From Piscicola geometra (Eukaryota > Annelida > Clitellata > Hirudinida > Piscicolidae): a DNA stretch of 64,000 bases. The stretch's first letter is position 1. Each line of letters starts with the position of its first letter. This document shows, one piece after another, positions 13,691 through 25,499 of the stretch. Under the pieces are notes generated by a model. The model did not search any database, was not told the DNA's origin, and was given only the letters and a program-made list of their open reading frames with translations. Position numbers and translations under genes: made by a program. The stretch is from the NCBI GenBank assembly GCA_943735955.1, contig OX030959.1:8499606-8563605 (forward strand), read 5' to 3'.

Positions 13691-16600
13691 TATATATATA
13701 TATGAAAGTTTATGTATGTATGTATGTGGAACACACTGTATATTGTATAAAAAGGCTGAAAAGGTGGAAGAGACGTTTTGCAATGGCAATATTTGATTGT
13801 TTTCAAAACCATGGCAATTTGACCAGTGACTTAAATACTACAAATCTAATTCAAATTATAGAAAAGCATCTAATTCAAAAATAAAAGATTAATTCATTAA
13901 CTAATATAGCTATTTGAAATACCGAAGTCTTTTCAGGGCACTTAAAGTCAAAATATTGTTTAAAAACATAAAAACAAATAAGCCTTTATCTATACTGATT
14001 TTAGTCGTTGATACTAAAGTAGCTATAAAGTATAATATTTCAAAACTAAAAGAAGATGTTGAGTGAAAAAGTGAAAAGAAGATGGCTGATAAAGTTGGTG
14101 ATTGCTTCTAGTTTTTTCACGGCATTGAAGTCGTCACCAGGTACCTGTTCTACTATTTGTTCACTTTTAGGATTCATCTAATCTTAAATGCAAAAAACGC
14201 ATTTAAGATGAACTTGTTTCACTTAATAAAGATTATTTCATGCAAGGAACATAAAAGGCCACTCGTTAAATGATTGCATCAAAAAGATTCACCTGTACAA
14301 AAAGAGTTGAGTTGGAAGGCATTAAAAGAAAAGAAAATTATGGTTTAACGCGTGAAATAATGTCAAGTACCGTAAAATATCAAATATTTTGTACACCCTT
14401 AATTTTCGTAAATTATCATTTTTTTGTAGAAATTTTATTTTGGAGCTTTATTTTATACATAAATTAAAAAAACTAGAATGTCTATCGTGGTAATTATGGC
14501 AAACAATAACCCCTGTGAACACTCATACATGGGACCCATGTCAAAATGATACACAAAAATAAGCCTTATGTGGGCTATATTGCTTTTTCTAAATAGGCTG
14601 CCTGTATGGCATATACGCTCAAACTTTTGAACACGAACACATGATTGATTGAAAAATTATTTATTGTAAAAAAAGCAAGTAAAATATGTCTGCCAAGCAT
14701 AAATTTAAAGATATTTTTAAAATAGTCAAAATATCAAACATTTGATTAATCGGAATCTTCAATGCGACAGTCTGCAAGATTTTCGAGATTATTTCTTTTC
14801 GATATTGGCTGGCTTGCTCTTCTTGCCTTCCTGCCATCTCTGTCTCTGGCTCCTATCAGCCATTTAGATACATGCAATTCAATTACTCTTTTGTTTTTTT
14901 TGAGGTATCGATGAGTTGGTTTTTACAGAACCTGTTGCGAATAATGTATTGATGAATTAAATAGCTGAAACTTAACATAATTTTAGGCTTGATGTATATA
15001 ACAAGAGGATAATAAATCATGATGAGAGTATAATGAAACAATATAATCATAATTATCTAACAACTTACGGTACATAAAATTAAAAAATTTGGGTTCTTTT
15101 ACCCTTCCGCCCACTAAATTTAACCTAAGTGGTTAGCAGCTGCCATCTTGGCAGCCGCTTTAACCGTTTAATGATTTTGTTAAATAGTTTGTCTTTTCAT
15201 CCAATAATTTAGTTTTTTTATACTTCAAATATTAATAATAATCATAATTTATATCTTTTCTTGTTTTTTGGTTTTTAAATTTATCGCTTGCCAAATCTTG
15301 CTCTCGGAATTAAAATCTTCAACCAATACTGTCTAACGAACTAAAATAACAACTTATTTTAAAAGAAAGAAAAGCCAGCGCCTCAAATTAAGCACCAGTG
15401 CACAGCTTGCGAGCACCCACTGGCTACCTGCTTCACAAGGAAGATGAGCTCTGCAGATGAAGGATAGACTGTCAGAACGAATCTTCTACACATGACTGTG
15501 TTTATGTCTATTATCTATTGAAAACTGGTCTTTAAAATTGAATCCACTAAAATTTGAACCTACAATTTCAAGTTTTCCAAGCATCAAATTGAGTATAATT
15601 AGAAAATTAAAAACTTAAAGAAATTGCTGAAACTGAATACTGAATTAGAATACTTAAAACATTAAAATTCTTAGAGAAAACGGTTTTTATGAAGACACAA
15701 GTTTTTCAAAATGATTTCAATATATTCTTAATATCTATGACGTTTTATAAAAAGATTTTTTTCCCAACATTAAAAAAAGAAAATACTATTAATTTTACTC
15801 ACTTTACCCTGCACTACCAGCACTGTAGAACGTTCTTTTCAGCTCCATTCGGCGAATTAAAACACGGCTGAAAAGCACCCCTTTTAGAATGTGAGGTTCC
15901 AGGGGCGGCGATCTGCGATAAATCCTGTGAAGGTCCTTCCCAGGGTTAGAATCAAAGAACCGGTATCGGCCAATACAGTACCAGCGATACTATTTACTAT
16001 TGTTTTCTGTGTTGCAAATTCTTTTTTTATCAACTATTAGTATTTGTATCGGCAAACATTAAAAAAAGTTTGATACTCAATAAAAATACTTTTCTATGGC
16101 CACTTTAAGCGATTTGAAGAAAAACAACAGCGATTTTAATACCTTTTATTATTGGTCATCTATATAAATTCAATTACAACTAGTCATCAACACTACTAAT
16201 ATCAAAACCAACACTCTAAAAATAAAACCACGGTCCACGAGTTTGAAGAAAAACTTAACTTTAACATTTAGCGATTGGAGAAAAATAATTAGGTTTTGCA
16301 TTACGTACGTATAGATTCAATTAATGTTATTCTTATATTCTTTCATTCATTTACTTTATCTATATTTTGTTCAATTATTTCATGAAAGACTAAAGAAAAC
16401 GTTCCACAAATCCTTTTGTTATTTTTACAAATCTATTTATCAGTTTTTTTAATATAAAAATTAGTTTATTCGTATCCATATGTCTATGTCCCAATAAAAT
16501 AGTGAATTTTTTTTCAATAGTGTCAAATTTAAGAATAAAGGAATAATAATTAAATGTACGGACAATCTGGTTTTTACAGTCATCATATTATAGAAGTATA

Positions 16601-16900
16601 TATAAATGTCAAGTCACTAAAAATTAGAATATAAATATAACATAAATATATAGCATAACTAACTAGGTAGACCATGAATACATCTTTATTTCTTTTGTTT
16701 ATGAAACTCTAACGATAAATTAACAATTTATTGGGTTAGCTAGTCCAACAGACAGATAAATATAATATAAATATGGGTACAAACATGCCGCTGTATATTT
16801 GTGTATGAATTTGTAAAGCAATTTTCAATTTGTTCACTATTTGATTCAGAAATGAATAAGGAACAAGATTTAAGAAACATTTATTTTGACCCTTTCTATA
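13690..16900. other. AT-rich stretch without recognised gene
   Basis: Chance open frames only (13660-13884, 14270-14467, 15689-15871). GC-richer patches at 14755-14880 and 15360-15500 could be relic coding sequence but show no recognisable domain. A left end of the M2 MITE family (CAGGGGCGGCGATCTGC) lies at about 15899. Confidence 0.35.
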
Positions 16901-17036
16901 TGTAATACATTTACCTTGTGAAACTGAAACAAGGTGAAAATATCAAAAAATGTCATGTAAAAACATGGAAAAAAACTAATTTCAAAATTTTAAATAAAAA
17001 CTTTTTAAAAAATATATATTATTTTTGTGTTTTACG

Positions 17037-17236
17037 TTACAGTTTTCGCTATTTTCACACTTATTTTAGTTACACTAGGTGAAGATAATGCATATTGAAG
17101 GAATCTAAATACATTTTATAACATCTTGTTTTCCATTTATTTCTGAGTTGAATAGTTTAAAAAATTACAAATTGATTCAAATTTGCTAAAGATATAAACA
17201 AATATACAATGGCAAGTTTTTTTAGCCCACAGTGTA
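17037..17236. mobile_element. Tc1/mariner-like terminal fragment, copy 1
   Basis: The segment ends in TTTTAGCCCACAGTGTA, the inverse of a TACACTGTGGGC-type terminus ending in TA. Its last 200 bp align with 42490-42685, which ends the same way. The terminus and TA edge suggest a Tc1/mariner-like element. The second terminus was not found. Confidence 0.55.
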
Positions 17237-17399
17237 TATTCAGATAACATAAAATACCCTCTCTGTCTCTCCTCCGACCCCCTCCCCACAGCTCGCTAAC
17301 TCCAATTTCTAAAATGACTCCTTCAAATGTAGGACCGACTGGCAAATTCTTATGCTAGCCTTTTTAAATCAAAACTGTCAAGTATATCCTGATGTGCAA

Positions 17400-18620
17400 A
17401 TATCATTTTTTTTCTTCAGTTAGCAACATTGTCTCCAGTTGCAAGTATCAACGCAAACCAGGAGAATCTCGATTGAACCTTTCTGTGAGTTGCATGATTG
17501 CAATGTCTATGACAGCGTAATAAGTTGGGCCCAACCCACAATACTTTTGTGGTGACTTTTACACCCGAGGTACATCAATCGGCTCGAGATCATATGCCAA
17601 AACCATTTGATCGTAGGCGACGCAGTTCTTGCACAACTGAATCGGTCGCTGCAACCATTCCACTGACCTTGGCACTTGTTGACTGCAGCGATTTGTTTAA
17701 CTGTCCCAGAAGTGAAAACACCAAAACAAAAAAAAAATGCCTCGAGCCTTTACAGCTGTTTTTTTAAACAATAATTCGTTTATTTGCAAGCAAATAAATT
17801 TGGAAATCGAAGCAAATAAATGCTTTTATGACCTCCTAGAAAAATAAAATAATACATGAACTTCTTAATTAAATTCACAAATTAAAAGAATTGTTAATAA
17901 TAACAAATATTTTCATTGATTTAAAAAAGAAATTAATTAAAGTGATTGGAAATTATAAGTGGTTTAATTATTTTCTTAAAATTAAGGGTTTGGTGTATAT
18001 TCTCATCAGCAGTACCAATGATTCCAAGCTAACAAGTACCACTTCATAATTTTCAAGCAAGGAAGACACTGCAGATACTCTGGTCAGCCATCTTGTAGAA
18101 CAAAAAAGTTGTATACCATACTTTTCATTCACTGGATCATCAGGAAAGTCAATTATAAGAGACACTGAGGCATCACTAAACTGCTTCTTGAACTTCCTTG
18201 AACGATTGTACAAGGCACCTAACTCTTGGTCAAACTGAAGTGAAATTTTTCACAAAGGGATTTGCGGCAGCTGTGTGCTGGGCAACAAGATTTGCACAGT
18301 GTGCAAAACAGTGGAAAAACAATGCAAGCAAATGCTCACTGCTGATAATAGTCTATCAACCATTATATCGGCCACTCATGTTAGCAGCGCCGTCAAAAGT
18401 CTGAACTCTGAGGTTTTCTATGGGTAGAATAATTCTGATCAGAACATCTTATATTACAGCAGATAATGTTTGTCTAGTCGTGTTTTGGGGGCTGAATAAA
18501 CCAATTAACTGTTTATTAACATTTAGAGCTTCATTAACAAAACGAATGCATATCGATTCCTGCTCTAACCCTTTGCAGTCTTGTGTGCCGTTAAACTGGC
18601 TTGATTTGGCATAACATTGC
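17400..18620 (-). pseudogene. hAT transposase pseudogene, ZMYM/DUF4371 type
   Basis: Read from 18620 downward, broken frames give SICIRFVNEALNVNKQLIGL, then VQTFDGAANMSGRYNG, then FHCFAHCANLVAQHT, then CSTRWLTRV..AVSSLLENYE, then KVSGMVAATDSVVQELRRLR, and finally YAVIDIAIMQLTERFNRDSP. These are the ordered landmarks of hAT transposases of the ZMYM/DUF4371 group, including the catalytic-Asp block DGAANMSG, the C/H-rich CxAHxxNL block and the RW block. In-frame stops (after NG, and after the TSV that follows the HCANL block) and frameshifts show it is dead. The N-terminal zinc finger was not identified above 18620. Confidence 0.88.
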
Positions 18621-18789
18621 ACACTATGTTTCTAACGATAGAATGAGCTAAAAGCATTAGCATTTCATTTTGGCAGTCAAGTGATATGAGACTTGTAGTT
18701 TGATTTAACCGCAACTTTAGTTAATGTTCTAAGTCATTTGAAATTCATTTACTTTGGTTCATCTAAAAAATGGAAAGGATCGATATTGA

Positions 18790-19456
18790 AGTGTACCTCA
18801 GAACCCCCCTATGAACATCGCCCATGCAAAATAAGCAACACAAAATGAATGATTTTTTTATACAAATGTAAATCTGTCTGCTTGCGAAAACTGAAAATCA
18901 TAAATTTAATTTTTATAAATATAATTCATTAATTTAAATCCATAAATATAAAAAGAAGAGTAGGTGGAGAAGTATTTGAGTAAGAAAAGAATAGTTTTGC
19001 TTCAGGCAGCTATCACTATAACTACGCCTACCCAAAATACTAAATAAAAATTCTGTTTCATGCTATAGTTGACGATTATGCTTGTATTAAGATAGAAGTT
19101 GAGAAATTATTGTATTTGAAAAATTGAAGGGCGTCCATGTTAAGATGGACCCCAGGAACTCCCTAGCATTGCTACCCATACATACTCACAATGTATTACT
19201 GTATTAGCATTTTTTATGCCATGGTTGACGATTAGGCTTGTATTAAAATGAATTTTGAGAAATGTGTATTTTAAAAGAGTGAGGGGGTCCTTGTAAAGGT
19301 GGACCCCAGGACCCCTTCAGGATTCCCGCCTACGCCATAGGGATGAAAAGAAACGTAGGTGAAGGAGTATTTAAGCAAGCAAAGAGTATTTTTGTTTTAG
19401 ACAGCTATCACTAACCACACATACTCCAAGACCCCCCCAGGATCGCCGCCCATGCT
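18790..19456. mobile_element. Cluster of partial M2-family MITE copies
   Basis: Right ends resembling CCCAGGATCGCCGCCCATG recur at about 18800-18825, 19150-19180, 19305-19335 and 19430-19456. Between them are repeated internal stretches (TTTTAGACAGCTATCACTA, GACGATTATGCTTGTATTA). They look like nested or tandemly deposited partial copies of the element seen whole at 22063-22399. Confidence 0.65.
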
Positions 19457-19599
19457 GAGAATCACTGATAACACAGCCATGGTCCTACTTTAACATAATG
19501 AATATATATTTTTGTATATTTGTAAGTTTTTAAGTTAAATAAAGGCTGGAAAATTTATAATAATTTGAGCAGCACTATAAAAAAGCTTTTTTCTTTTAC

Positions 19600-19760
19600 A
19601 TATTTTTTTCTGTGTAAGGATTTTATCCATAATTAAAAAAAATTAAACATATTTTGTCCTTGTGTCAAATGATGCAAAAAATTTATAGTAAATTAAAAAA
19701 AGTATTAACTGCTTCCTTTTTATTCGGGACTGGAAAAATATCGGAAACGTGGAAAATCAT
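19600..19760. mobile_element. Partial M1-family MITE (right end)
   Basis: TTTTTATTCGGGACTGG preceded by an AT-rich body with ATTAAAAAAAGTATTAACTGC matches the right end of the 353-bp element at 8597-8949 and the end at 37100-37136. The terminal CCCATG is lost. Confidence 0.55.
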
Positions 19761-20344
19761 TACGTCCACTTGGGATATGGTTCGTTAGATTATTTCATAA
19801 AAATTTAATATTGGAGGCTGGTACTTGTTATGAAATCCCCCCTCTTCTCACAGGCAAAAAACTAAATCCAAGTTTTAACATCAAGCGTCAGCGTTGACAA
19901 GTAAAAAAAATAATTAGATAATATAATTTACCAAAATTTTAAGATATTAGAGTTACTTAATATATAACTTAATATATCATTATATTTCAAATATTATGAA
20001 AAATATTTTTGCCACACCCAATTCACTGGGCTTCAGCAATACCATGAAAAAAGTCCTGCAATTGGTTGAAACGGATTGAGAATATATCAGGTTTACAGGG
20101 TTTAATAGACGTTTACAGAAAAAAATCAAGTGTAGTTAGACATGAACTTGACAGGTGTCTTCAACTCGTCGCTTCCGAGCCCAGGCAAACTCTGAAACCG
20201 ATACAATAAGTTTATTTCTACCTCGAGTTAGGAATGGGATTCAGTCGGCTGTTTTATTACAAAGACAATACTTTCGGGTTTCTTTCCAAAACAGCAGCAG
20301 TCCTTCAGTGATCTCACTGAGTTTGTAAGCCAGAACTAGAGGTA

Positions 20345-20490
20345 ACCGCCGAACTCCCACGGGAACGGGAAATAAAATTAAATTCTGAACGGGAGAAATC
20401 GGGAACCAAGAATAGGTTTTCGGAACGGGACGGGAACGAGAATCCACATTCAAAACGGGAACGGGAATCAACCATCACTTCGGGAATAAA
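20345..20490. repeat. G-rich degenerate minisatellite (CGGGA units)
   Basis: GGAACGGGACGGGAACGAG and about eight CGGGAA units recur through the span, in inverse orientation to 11320-11462. Several GGG runs are within loop distance for G-quadruplex formation. Confidence 0.75.
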
Positions 20491-20777
20491 AGTCATTGGC
20501 ATTGAAAAAATTAATAACCTTACAGAACAATGGTTTTAAAAATTTTTCCCTTGCTTCTTGGGAGAATAAAACGTTCTGAAAATTTACATTTGGGAGTCAC
20601 CATGCATTATGTTAAAGACAATAATGGAGAAAGGGAGCTTCAAGACAAAGTTTTGGCAACAAATTATTTTAATGTAAATCACTCATCCGAAAATATTCTT
20701 TTAAAAATGAATAATCTCTGCATGGTAATTAAAAATTGTTTTATTATACATATTCATACAAGATAAATATCCCCATG

Positions 20778-21023
20778 TTTTTTTGTGGTCTATACTGTTC
20801 ACAGCCTGACAGACGCATGCCATGTTACAATGGTTCTGAGAACCATGGTCTTATGCGCCGAGGCGCCACTCCACACGACGTACACATCTCTCAATGTATA
20901 CGTCGCAAAAACCGCATCATATACACTAGGTATATGATAGTTCACGGTTGCTTGTCAAGGATTCGAACAGGCAACCTTTAAGTTGCAAGTCCGACGTCTA
21001 CCATCTAAGCCATCCCCGCTCCC
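20778..21023 (-). mobile_element. tRNA-derived SINE, copy B
   Basis: This is a near-complete - strand copy of the SINE at 7212-7461, with the B-box-like GTTCGAATCC and the A-box-like region at 20991-21017, the body with GGCGCCTCGGCGCATAAGAC and an A-rich tail at about 20780. It lies beside the 3' end of the L2-like LINE at 21138. Confidence 0.9.
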
Positions 21024-21137
21024 GTTTTAAAATTTAAATATAATTTTATGATTCCAGGAATATGGGATTTAATCCTTAGACTTTTTACCTTCACAACTGA
21101 CAATGCATGACATGTAAAACATGCTTTTAGCAATTCT

Positions 21138-22790
21138 CAATCAATCAATCACTTATTATTTGTATAGCGCCCTTTACGAAGCGAATAAAAGCGCTCAGCC
21201 ATCACGTCCCGAACATGTACGTCTTCAGACCACGACGGAAAGCTATGAATGTCTTAGTTAAGTTAAAAAAGAACTCTATAAAAAAGACCAGAATGAGAAA
21301 AAGAACGTTTAGCAAAAGAGTGTTTAACTGAAAAACGAAAAGGCGAAAATCTTAGAACAGATTTAGGGGGTTGTTTAATTAGTTTTTAAAGATAAATTGG
21401 GGCAGTACAGTTATGAATTTAAAAATGTTTAGGCATATTTTAAAATCACTCTAGATCTCAGAAGTAACCGATGTAGTAAAAAAGATAAGGAGAAATATGA
21501 TACAATTTAGGAGCATGAGCAACAAGACGAGTAGCACAATTAAGGACTTTATTTAGAAGAACTAAAGTAGTATCAGGGAGGCTATAGTAAAGAGAGTTGC
21601 AATAATCAATCCTGGAGAGAACTAGAGAAGATACGAGAAGCTGCGAAGTAGGATCATCAAGAAAAGGAAGAATCTGTTTAATACGACGATATGGAAATAA
21701 CAAGATTTAGAAACAGATAGAATTTGAGGAGCTAAAAACAGGTTATAAATAAAGATAAAACCAAGGCTACCTATAGAAGATGGAGGTTTTAGAGATAATG
21801 ATGACCGGCGAGGCGAAAGAAAAGAAGGAAGGGATAGTGAAGACTTGGATAATAGATAAGTATTTAAATAGATAAGTCCAAATTTATCAGGATTTAGCTT
21901 CAGAAACATAGATGAAGCCCAAGAAGTTGTAGATTGAAGACAGAGAGTTATTTTATTAACAACAAGGTCAAGAGAACAGTCAGTAAAAAATGTATGAATA
22001 TAAGATTCATCAGCATAAATTAGACTAAGGAAGATGAAGAAATAATAGTAGGTAGTTCAGAGCAGGGGCGTCGATCTGCTGCATATCTTGGGAGGGTCTT
22101 ACCCAGCATGGACGATCCTGGGAGGGGGGTCTTGGGGTCCGGACCCCCTTCCCCCCCCCACTTAAAAAAACATGTTTTAACTTCTGTATTGATACGAATA
22201 TTTAAGTAGGCAATGAATAGTTTTGTTTTAGACAGCTATAACTAAAGTTAAACATACTCACAATGTATAACTATTTTTAAAAAGTGTTTTATCCCATGTT
22301 TGACGAGTATGTTTGCATCAAAACAAGAGTTTTAAAAAAAATTATTGAAAAAAGTGGAGGGGTCTGGACCCCAGAACCCCCCCAGGATCGCCGCCCATGG
22401 TTCAGAGGAGAAGAGAAGAAAAAGTAAGGGTACAAAGTTGAGCCCTGTGAAACAGCATAAAATGAACAAACAGATGAAGAACAAGACTCTATTGATACAT
22501 AAAAAGTTTGCTCAGAAAGATATGATTTAAGCCAGTTAAGGGAAGATCGAGAAATATTAAAGGAAGAATCTGAAACATTTACTAAAAGAGTATGATCAAC
22601 AGTGTCAAAAGCAGATGAAAAGTTAAGACACAAAAGAAGAGTAGAATCAGATGTTAAAATAAGATCATTATATAGTTTAAGTAAAGCAGTTTCAGGGAAG
22701 TGGCCAATTCTGAAACCAGATTGAAAGGAAGGAAGTAGTGAGTATTTTTCTTGATAGAAGATTAATTGATAAAAGGATCTGGCTGGGCTG
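21138..22790 (-). pseudogene. L2-like non-LTR retrotransposon, reverse transcriptase relic, (TGAT)n tail
   Basis: Read from 22790 down, frames give QSGFRIGHFPETALLKLYND, then LNFSSAFDTVDHTLLV (RT motif A, Asp present), then NISRSSLNWLKSYLSE and AVSQGS (a degenerate GVPQGS). A nested MITE interrupts. Then come a YADES motif (YADD altered), FLKLNPDK, and the C-terminal SSLVLSRIDYCNSL. The 3' end at 21138-21190 reads GGGCGCTATACAAATAATAA followed by a TGATTGATTGA tail. This order is typical of L2/CR1-clade elements. It has several frameshifts and stops and is inactive. Confidence 0.85.
22063..22399. mobile_element. hAT-type MITE, 337 bp, family M2, with 8-bp target duplication
   Basis: The element starts CAGGGGCGTCGATCTGC and ends GATCGCCGCCCATG, imperfect inverted termini. 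It is flanked by GTTCAGAG on both sides (22055-22062 and 22400-22407). The duplication sits inside the RT relic at 21138-22790, so the MITE inserted after that LINE. Partial family members lie at 15899, 18790-19456 and 31390-31520. No coding sequence. Confidence 0.9.
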
Positions 22791-23095
22791 TTTATTATTT
22801 AAATCCTGCAATATGCAACAAGTTTTCTGAGTTGACAGCAGATAACCCAATATCTTTATTAATTGAGAATGCTGAAGATGCTGTAAAATACGTCAAGAAA
22901 ACTGGGGTAATTAGTTCTCAACTTTTATTAAACTGTAAACTATGGCAAGTCCAAATAAATGGAGACTAGAACAAATTAGTGATGATGAAAACTTGTCAGA
23001 TGAGATATTCTCTGACGTTCGAATATTAAATGTTAAAAAACGTTAGGACTAGCAAGTGTAGGACTGGTGAACATGGCAGCGAGTTTTATTCACAA

Positions 23096-23150
23096 AGATC
23101 CCTATTGGGATCCGGTATATAACATCCCCAGGCGCATATAGCAAACGAAT
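23096..23150 (+). repeat. Inverted-repeat partner 1 (to 27257-27308)
   Basis: TCCCTATTGGGATCCGGT and GGCGCATATAGCAAACG appear here, and their near-exact reverse complement appears at 27257-27308. Both copies can encode DPYWDPV on opposite strands. They may be ends or coding fragments of one repeat. See findings. Confidence 0.65.
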
Positions 23151-23322
23151 ATCACGAGATTAAATAAATTATTTATAAATGATGAAAAAATTAAAATTAG
23201 TTTATACGTTATTACCGTTATCGACACTGTCATCCAATACCATAAGTTCGAAAACGTTGAAATTCAAAAATGTATGTGTTACAATTGTTTAAAATTCTAG
23301 TAACAAGAAACTTTCAAATTTT

Positions 23323-23569
23323 GGGGAGCGGGGATGGTTTAGATGGTAGAAGCCGGACTTGCGACTCAAAGGTTGTCTGTTTAAATCCCTGACAAGCAAC
23401 CGTGAACTATCATACACTTAGTGTATATGATGCAGTGTTTCCGACGTATGCATTGAGAGATGTGTACGTCGTGTGGAGTGGCGCCTCTGGCGCATAAGAA
23501 CCATGGTTCTCAGAACCATTTTAACATGGCCCGCGTCTGTCAGGCTGTGAACAATCTAGACCAAAAAAA
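23323..23569 (+). mobile_element. tRNA-derived SINE, copy C
   Basis: It aligns through its length with the copy at 7212-7461: GGGGATGGTTTAGATGGTAG head, degenerate B box (GTCTGTTTAAATCC), GGCGCATAAGAACCATGG body and an A-rich end. The mutated B box suggests reduced Pol III activity. Confidence 0.9.
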
Positions 23570-24204
23570 TTCCAACTTTCAGTATTTCAAAGAGGTTTCA
23601 TTAGAGTTCCTTTTCAACAAAAATGTTTAATCAGAATTTTGCTTTGAGTAAGAAAAATTGTACCTTTTTATTGGATGATCCCAAAAAAGTAGCCTTTTTT
23701 CTTAACTTCTGTGAAATTTTCACGTATAAAAACATCTTGCCTGAAGAATAAACGATTTAATAATTAAACTTGTAAGTTTAGTTTAGATTTTCTACATCAA
23801 GGCAAAACTTTTGAATGTTTTGAATTTTCAAAGCTTGCAACAACTCTTTTGATTTTTTTAAATAAAATAAAAATATACCATTAAGAAGAGGAAAAAAGTA
23901 ATCTATTAGCAAAACCAAGAGAAAGTAGACAACATTAAAGAATGAGTTCATTTAATATAGAGGAAGTTTTCGTTCGAAACTGCGTGCAGAAGAAAAATGG
24001 TCTGAGAACATGTTGAGTGTATTAATAGAAGAAGGTGACGCCTTCTAGAATTCACTTAATTGATAGCTATAAAGGTTAAGAAGGTTATTGAAGGCTTAGA
24101 AAATACTTCTATTCAAATGAAATTAATATCAGAAACAAAAAATATTAGGAATAAAAACTTTAAAAAAAGCAAAACTCTTAAATAATAAGTTATATTTATT
24201 AATA

Positions 24205-24340
24205 TATAGGGGGAGGCTGCACAAGATGGAACGATTTTTACACGTAGCCTCATAGCTTAATGGCATAACCAATAACGTAAATTGAATTTTATCCAGCCAT
24301 TATATTGATTCTTTGTCATATCATCAACTTGAGGGGGAAA
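24205..24340 (+). mobile_element. Family X terminal fragment
   Basis: TATAGGGGGAGGCTGCACAA and GATGGAACGATTTTTACACG begin a segment almost identical to the reverse complement of 560-680. It breaks off near 24335 at a GGGGCAAGATGAC-family fragment. Confidence 0.75.
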
Positions 24341-24545
24341 TCGGAAGAAGATAACGAGCCGGGCAAGCTGACGAATTTTAAAACTGTCAGACATTTATTT
24401 ATTAGGCGAGGGCATAAAGCTACTGGCTCTCCTATCTGCTCTCTATTAAATAATAGTAGGAAAGCGCTGAAATCGCCGTTTTAATTTCACTTTGAAGTTT
24501 CGATTGTTCACCGCTGTCACGTTATAACTTTTATGCATGTGTGCA
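24340..24545 (+). mobile_element. Fragment of the GGGGCAAGATGAC element family
   Basis: GATAACGAGCCGGGCAAG and the following TTTTAAT..GTGAAG..CACGTTATAAC pattern match the left half of the 599-bp element at 47608-48206. The right end is missing. Confidence 0.6.
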
Positions 24546-25499
24546 GTGGCGCAACCATGGTCGGGGGGGTTCAAGCCCGAGAAAGATTCGAAGAGTCTCA
24601 CAATTTTTCGAAAATCGATGAGTTTTGTTTGGTTGGAGGGTAATGGGTTTTTCAATATGCCATATGACAAAAATATTTCATCTGGATGGCCATAAGTGGA
24701 TATATATCAACACAGACCATAGTGAGGCCACTAAAATAGGACTAACATGTCACAAATTCAGGAGAAAAACAGAACAGAACTTAATTAAGATTTCATATCT
24801 TTAGACTTATCATTGGTACATTCTCCTGTCATGATACAGTATATATAGATCAACGCAGAATGACAAAATAACTCACGAGCTTTTGGAATTCTCATCCTTT
24901 ATGGAAAGGATCATGAAACTGTGCAAAGTTGCGACAACGCAGCGTAGATTTTTAAATGCATTGAAACAAATTATAGTATTAACTATCTTTTCACCCTGAA
25001 ATTGAAACTAAAATTGTATAATAATACTAAAATCAAACGACAAAATCGAATAATTATCGAGAAAATATTTTTTGAGAGATGTTAAATGTTAACAGAAAAG
25101 AAAAAATTATATTTTTAAAAATTGGAAATAATTCGGTATTAAAAAAGCTTTTTTTGCAATTTTTCATATTTAAATTAATTTTTTATTTTAAAAATAACCC
25201 CCAATCGCGATTTAAAAAACACAAAATGGGAAATTTTAAACCTTTTATTTACTAGAAAAACACATTTTAAAAGCTTTTCTGAGGATTTTTGCAATTTTTC
25301 ATATTTCAATCTTTCTTGATTAAAACTTGCACTAACAAAATTTTTATATCTATTTTTTATTTTTAGTGAAAAAATCATCTTTTGATTTCAACAGGCATAA
25401 AAGTTCAAGTATTTTCGCTTCCGTCAGCTTTTCCTTGAAACTTAGTCTTTTTTCTTTTATTCTAGTTAGTTTTTAACTATTTTTTTGTTTGAGCCGCGG

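Noticed and set aside
22345..22530. Small + strand frame with KRRKSKGTKLSP
   Set aside because: It straddles the M2 MITE edge and the LINE antisense strand, so it is not a real gene.
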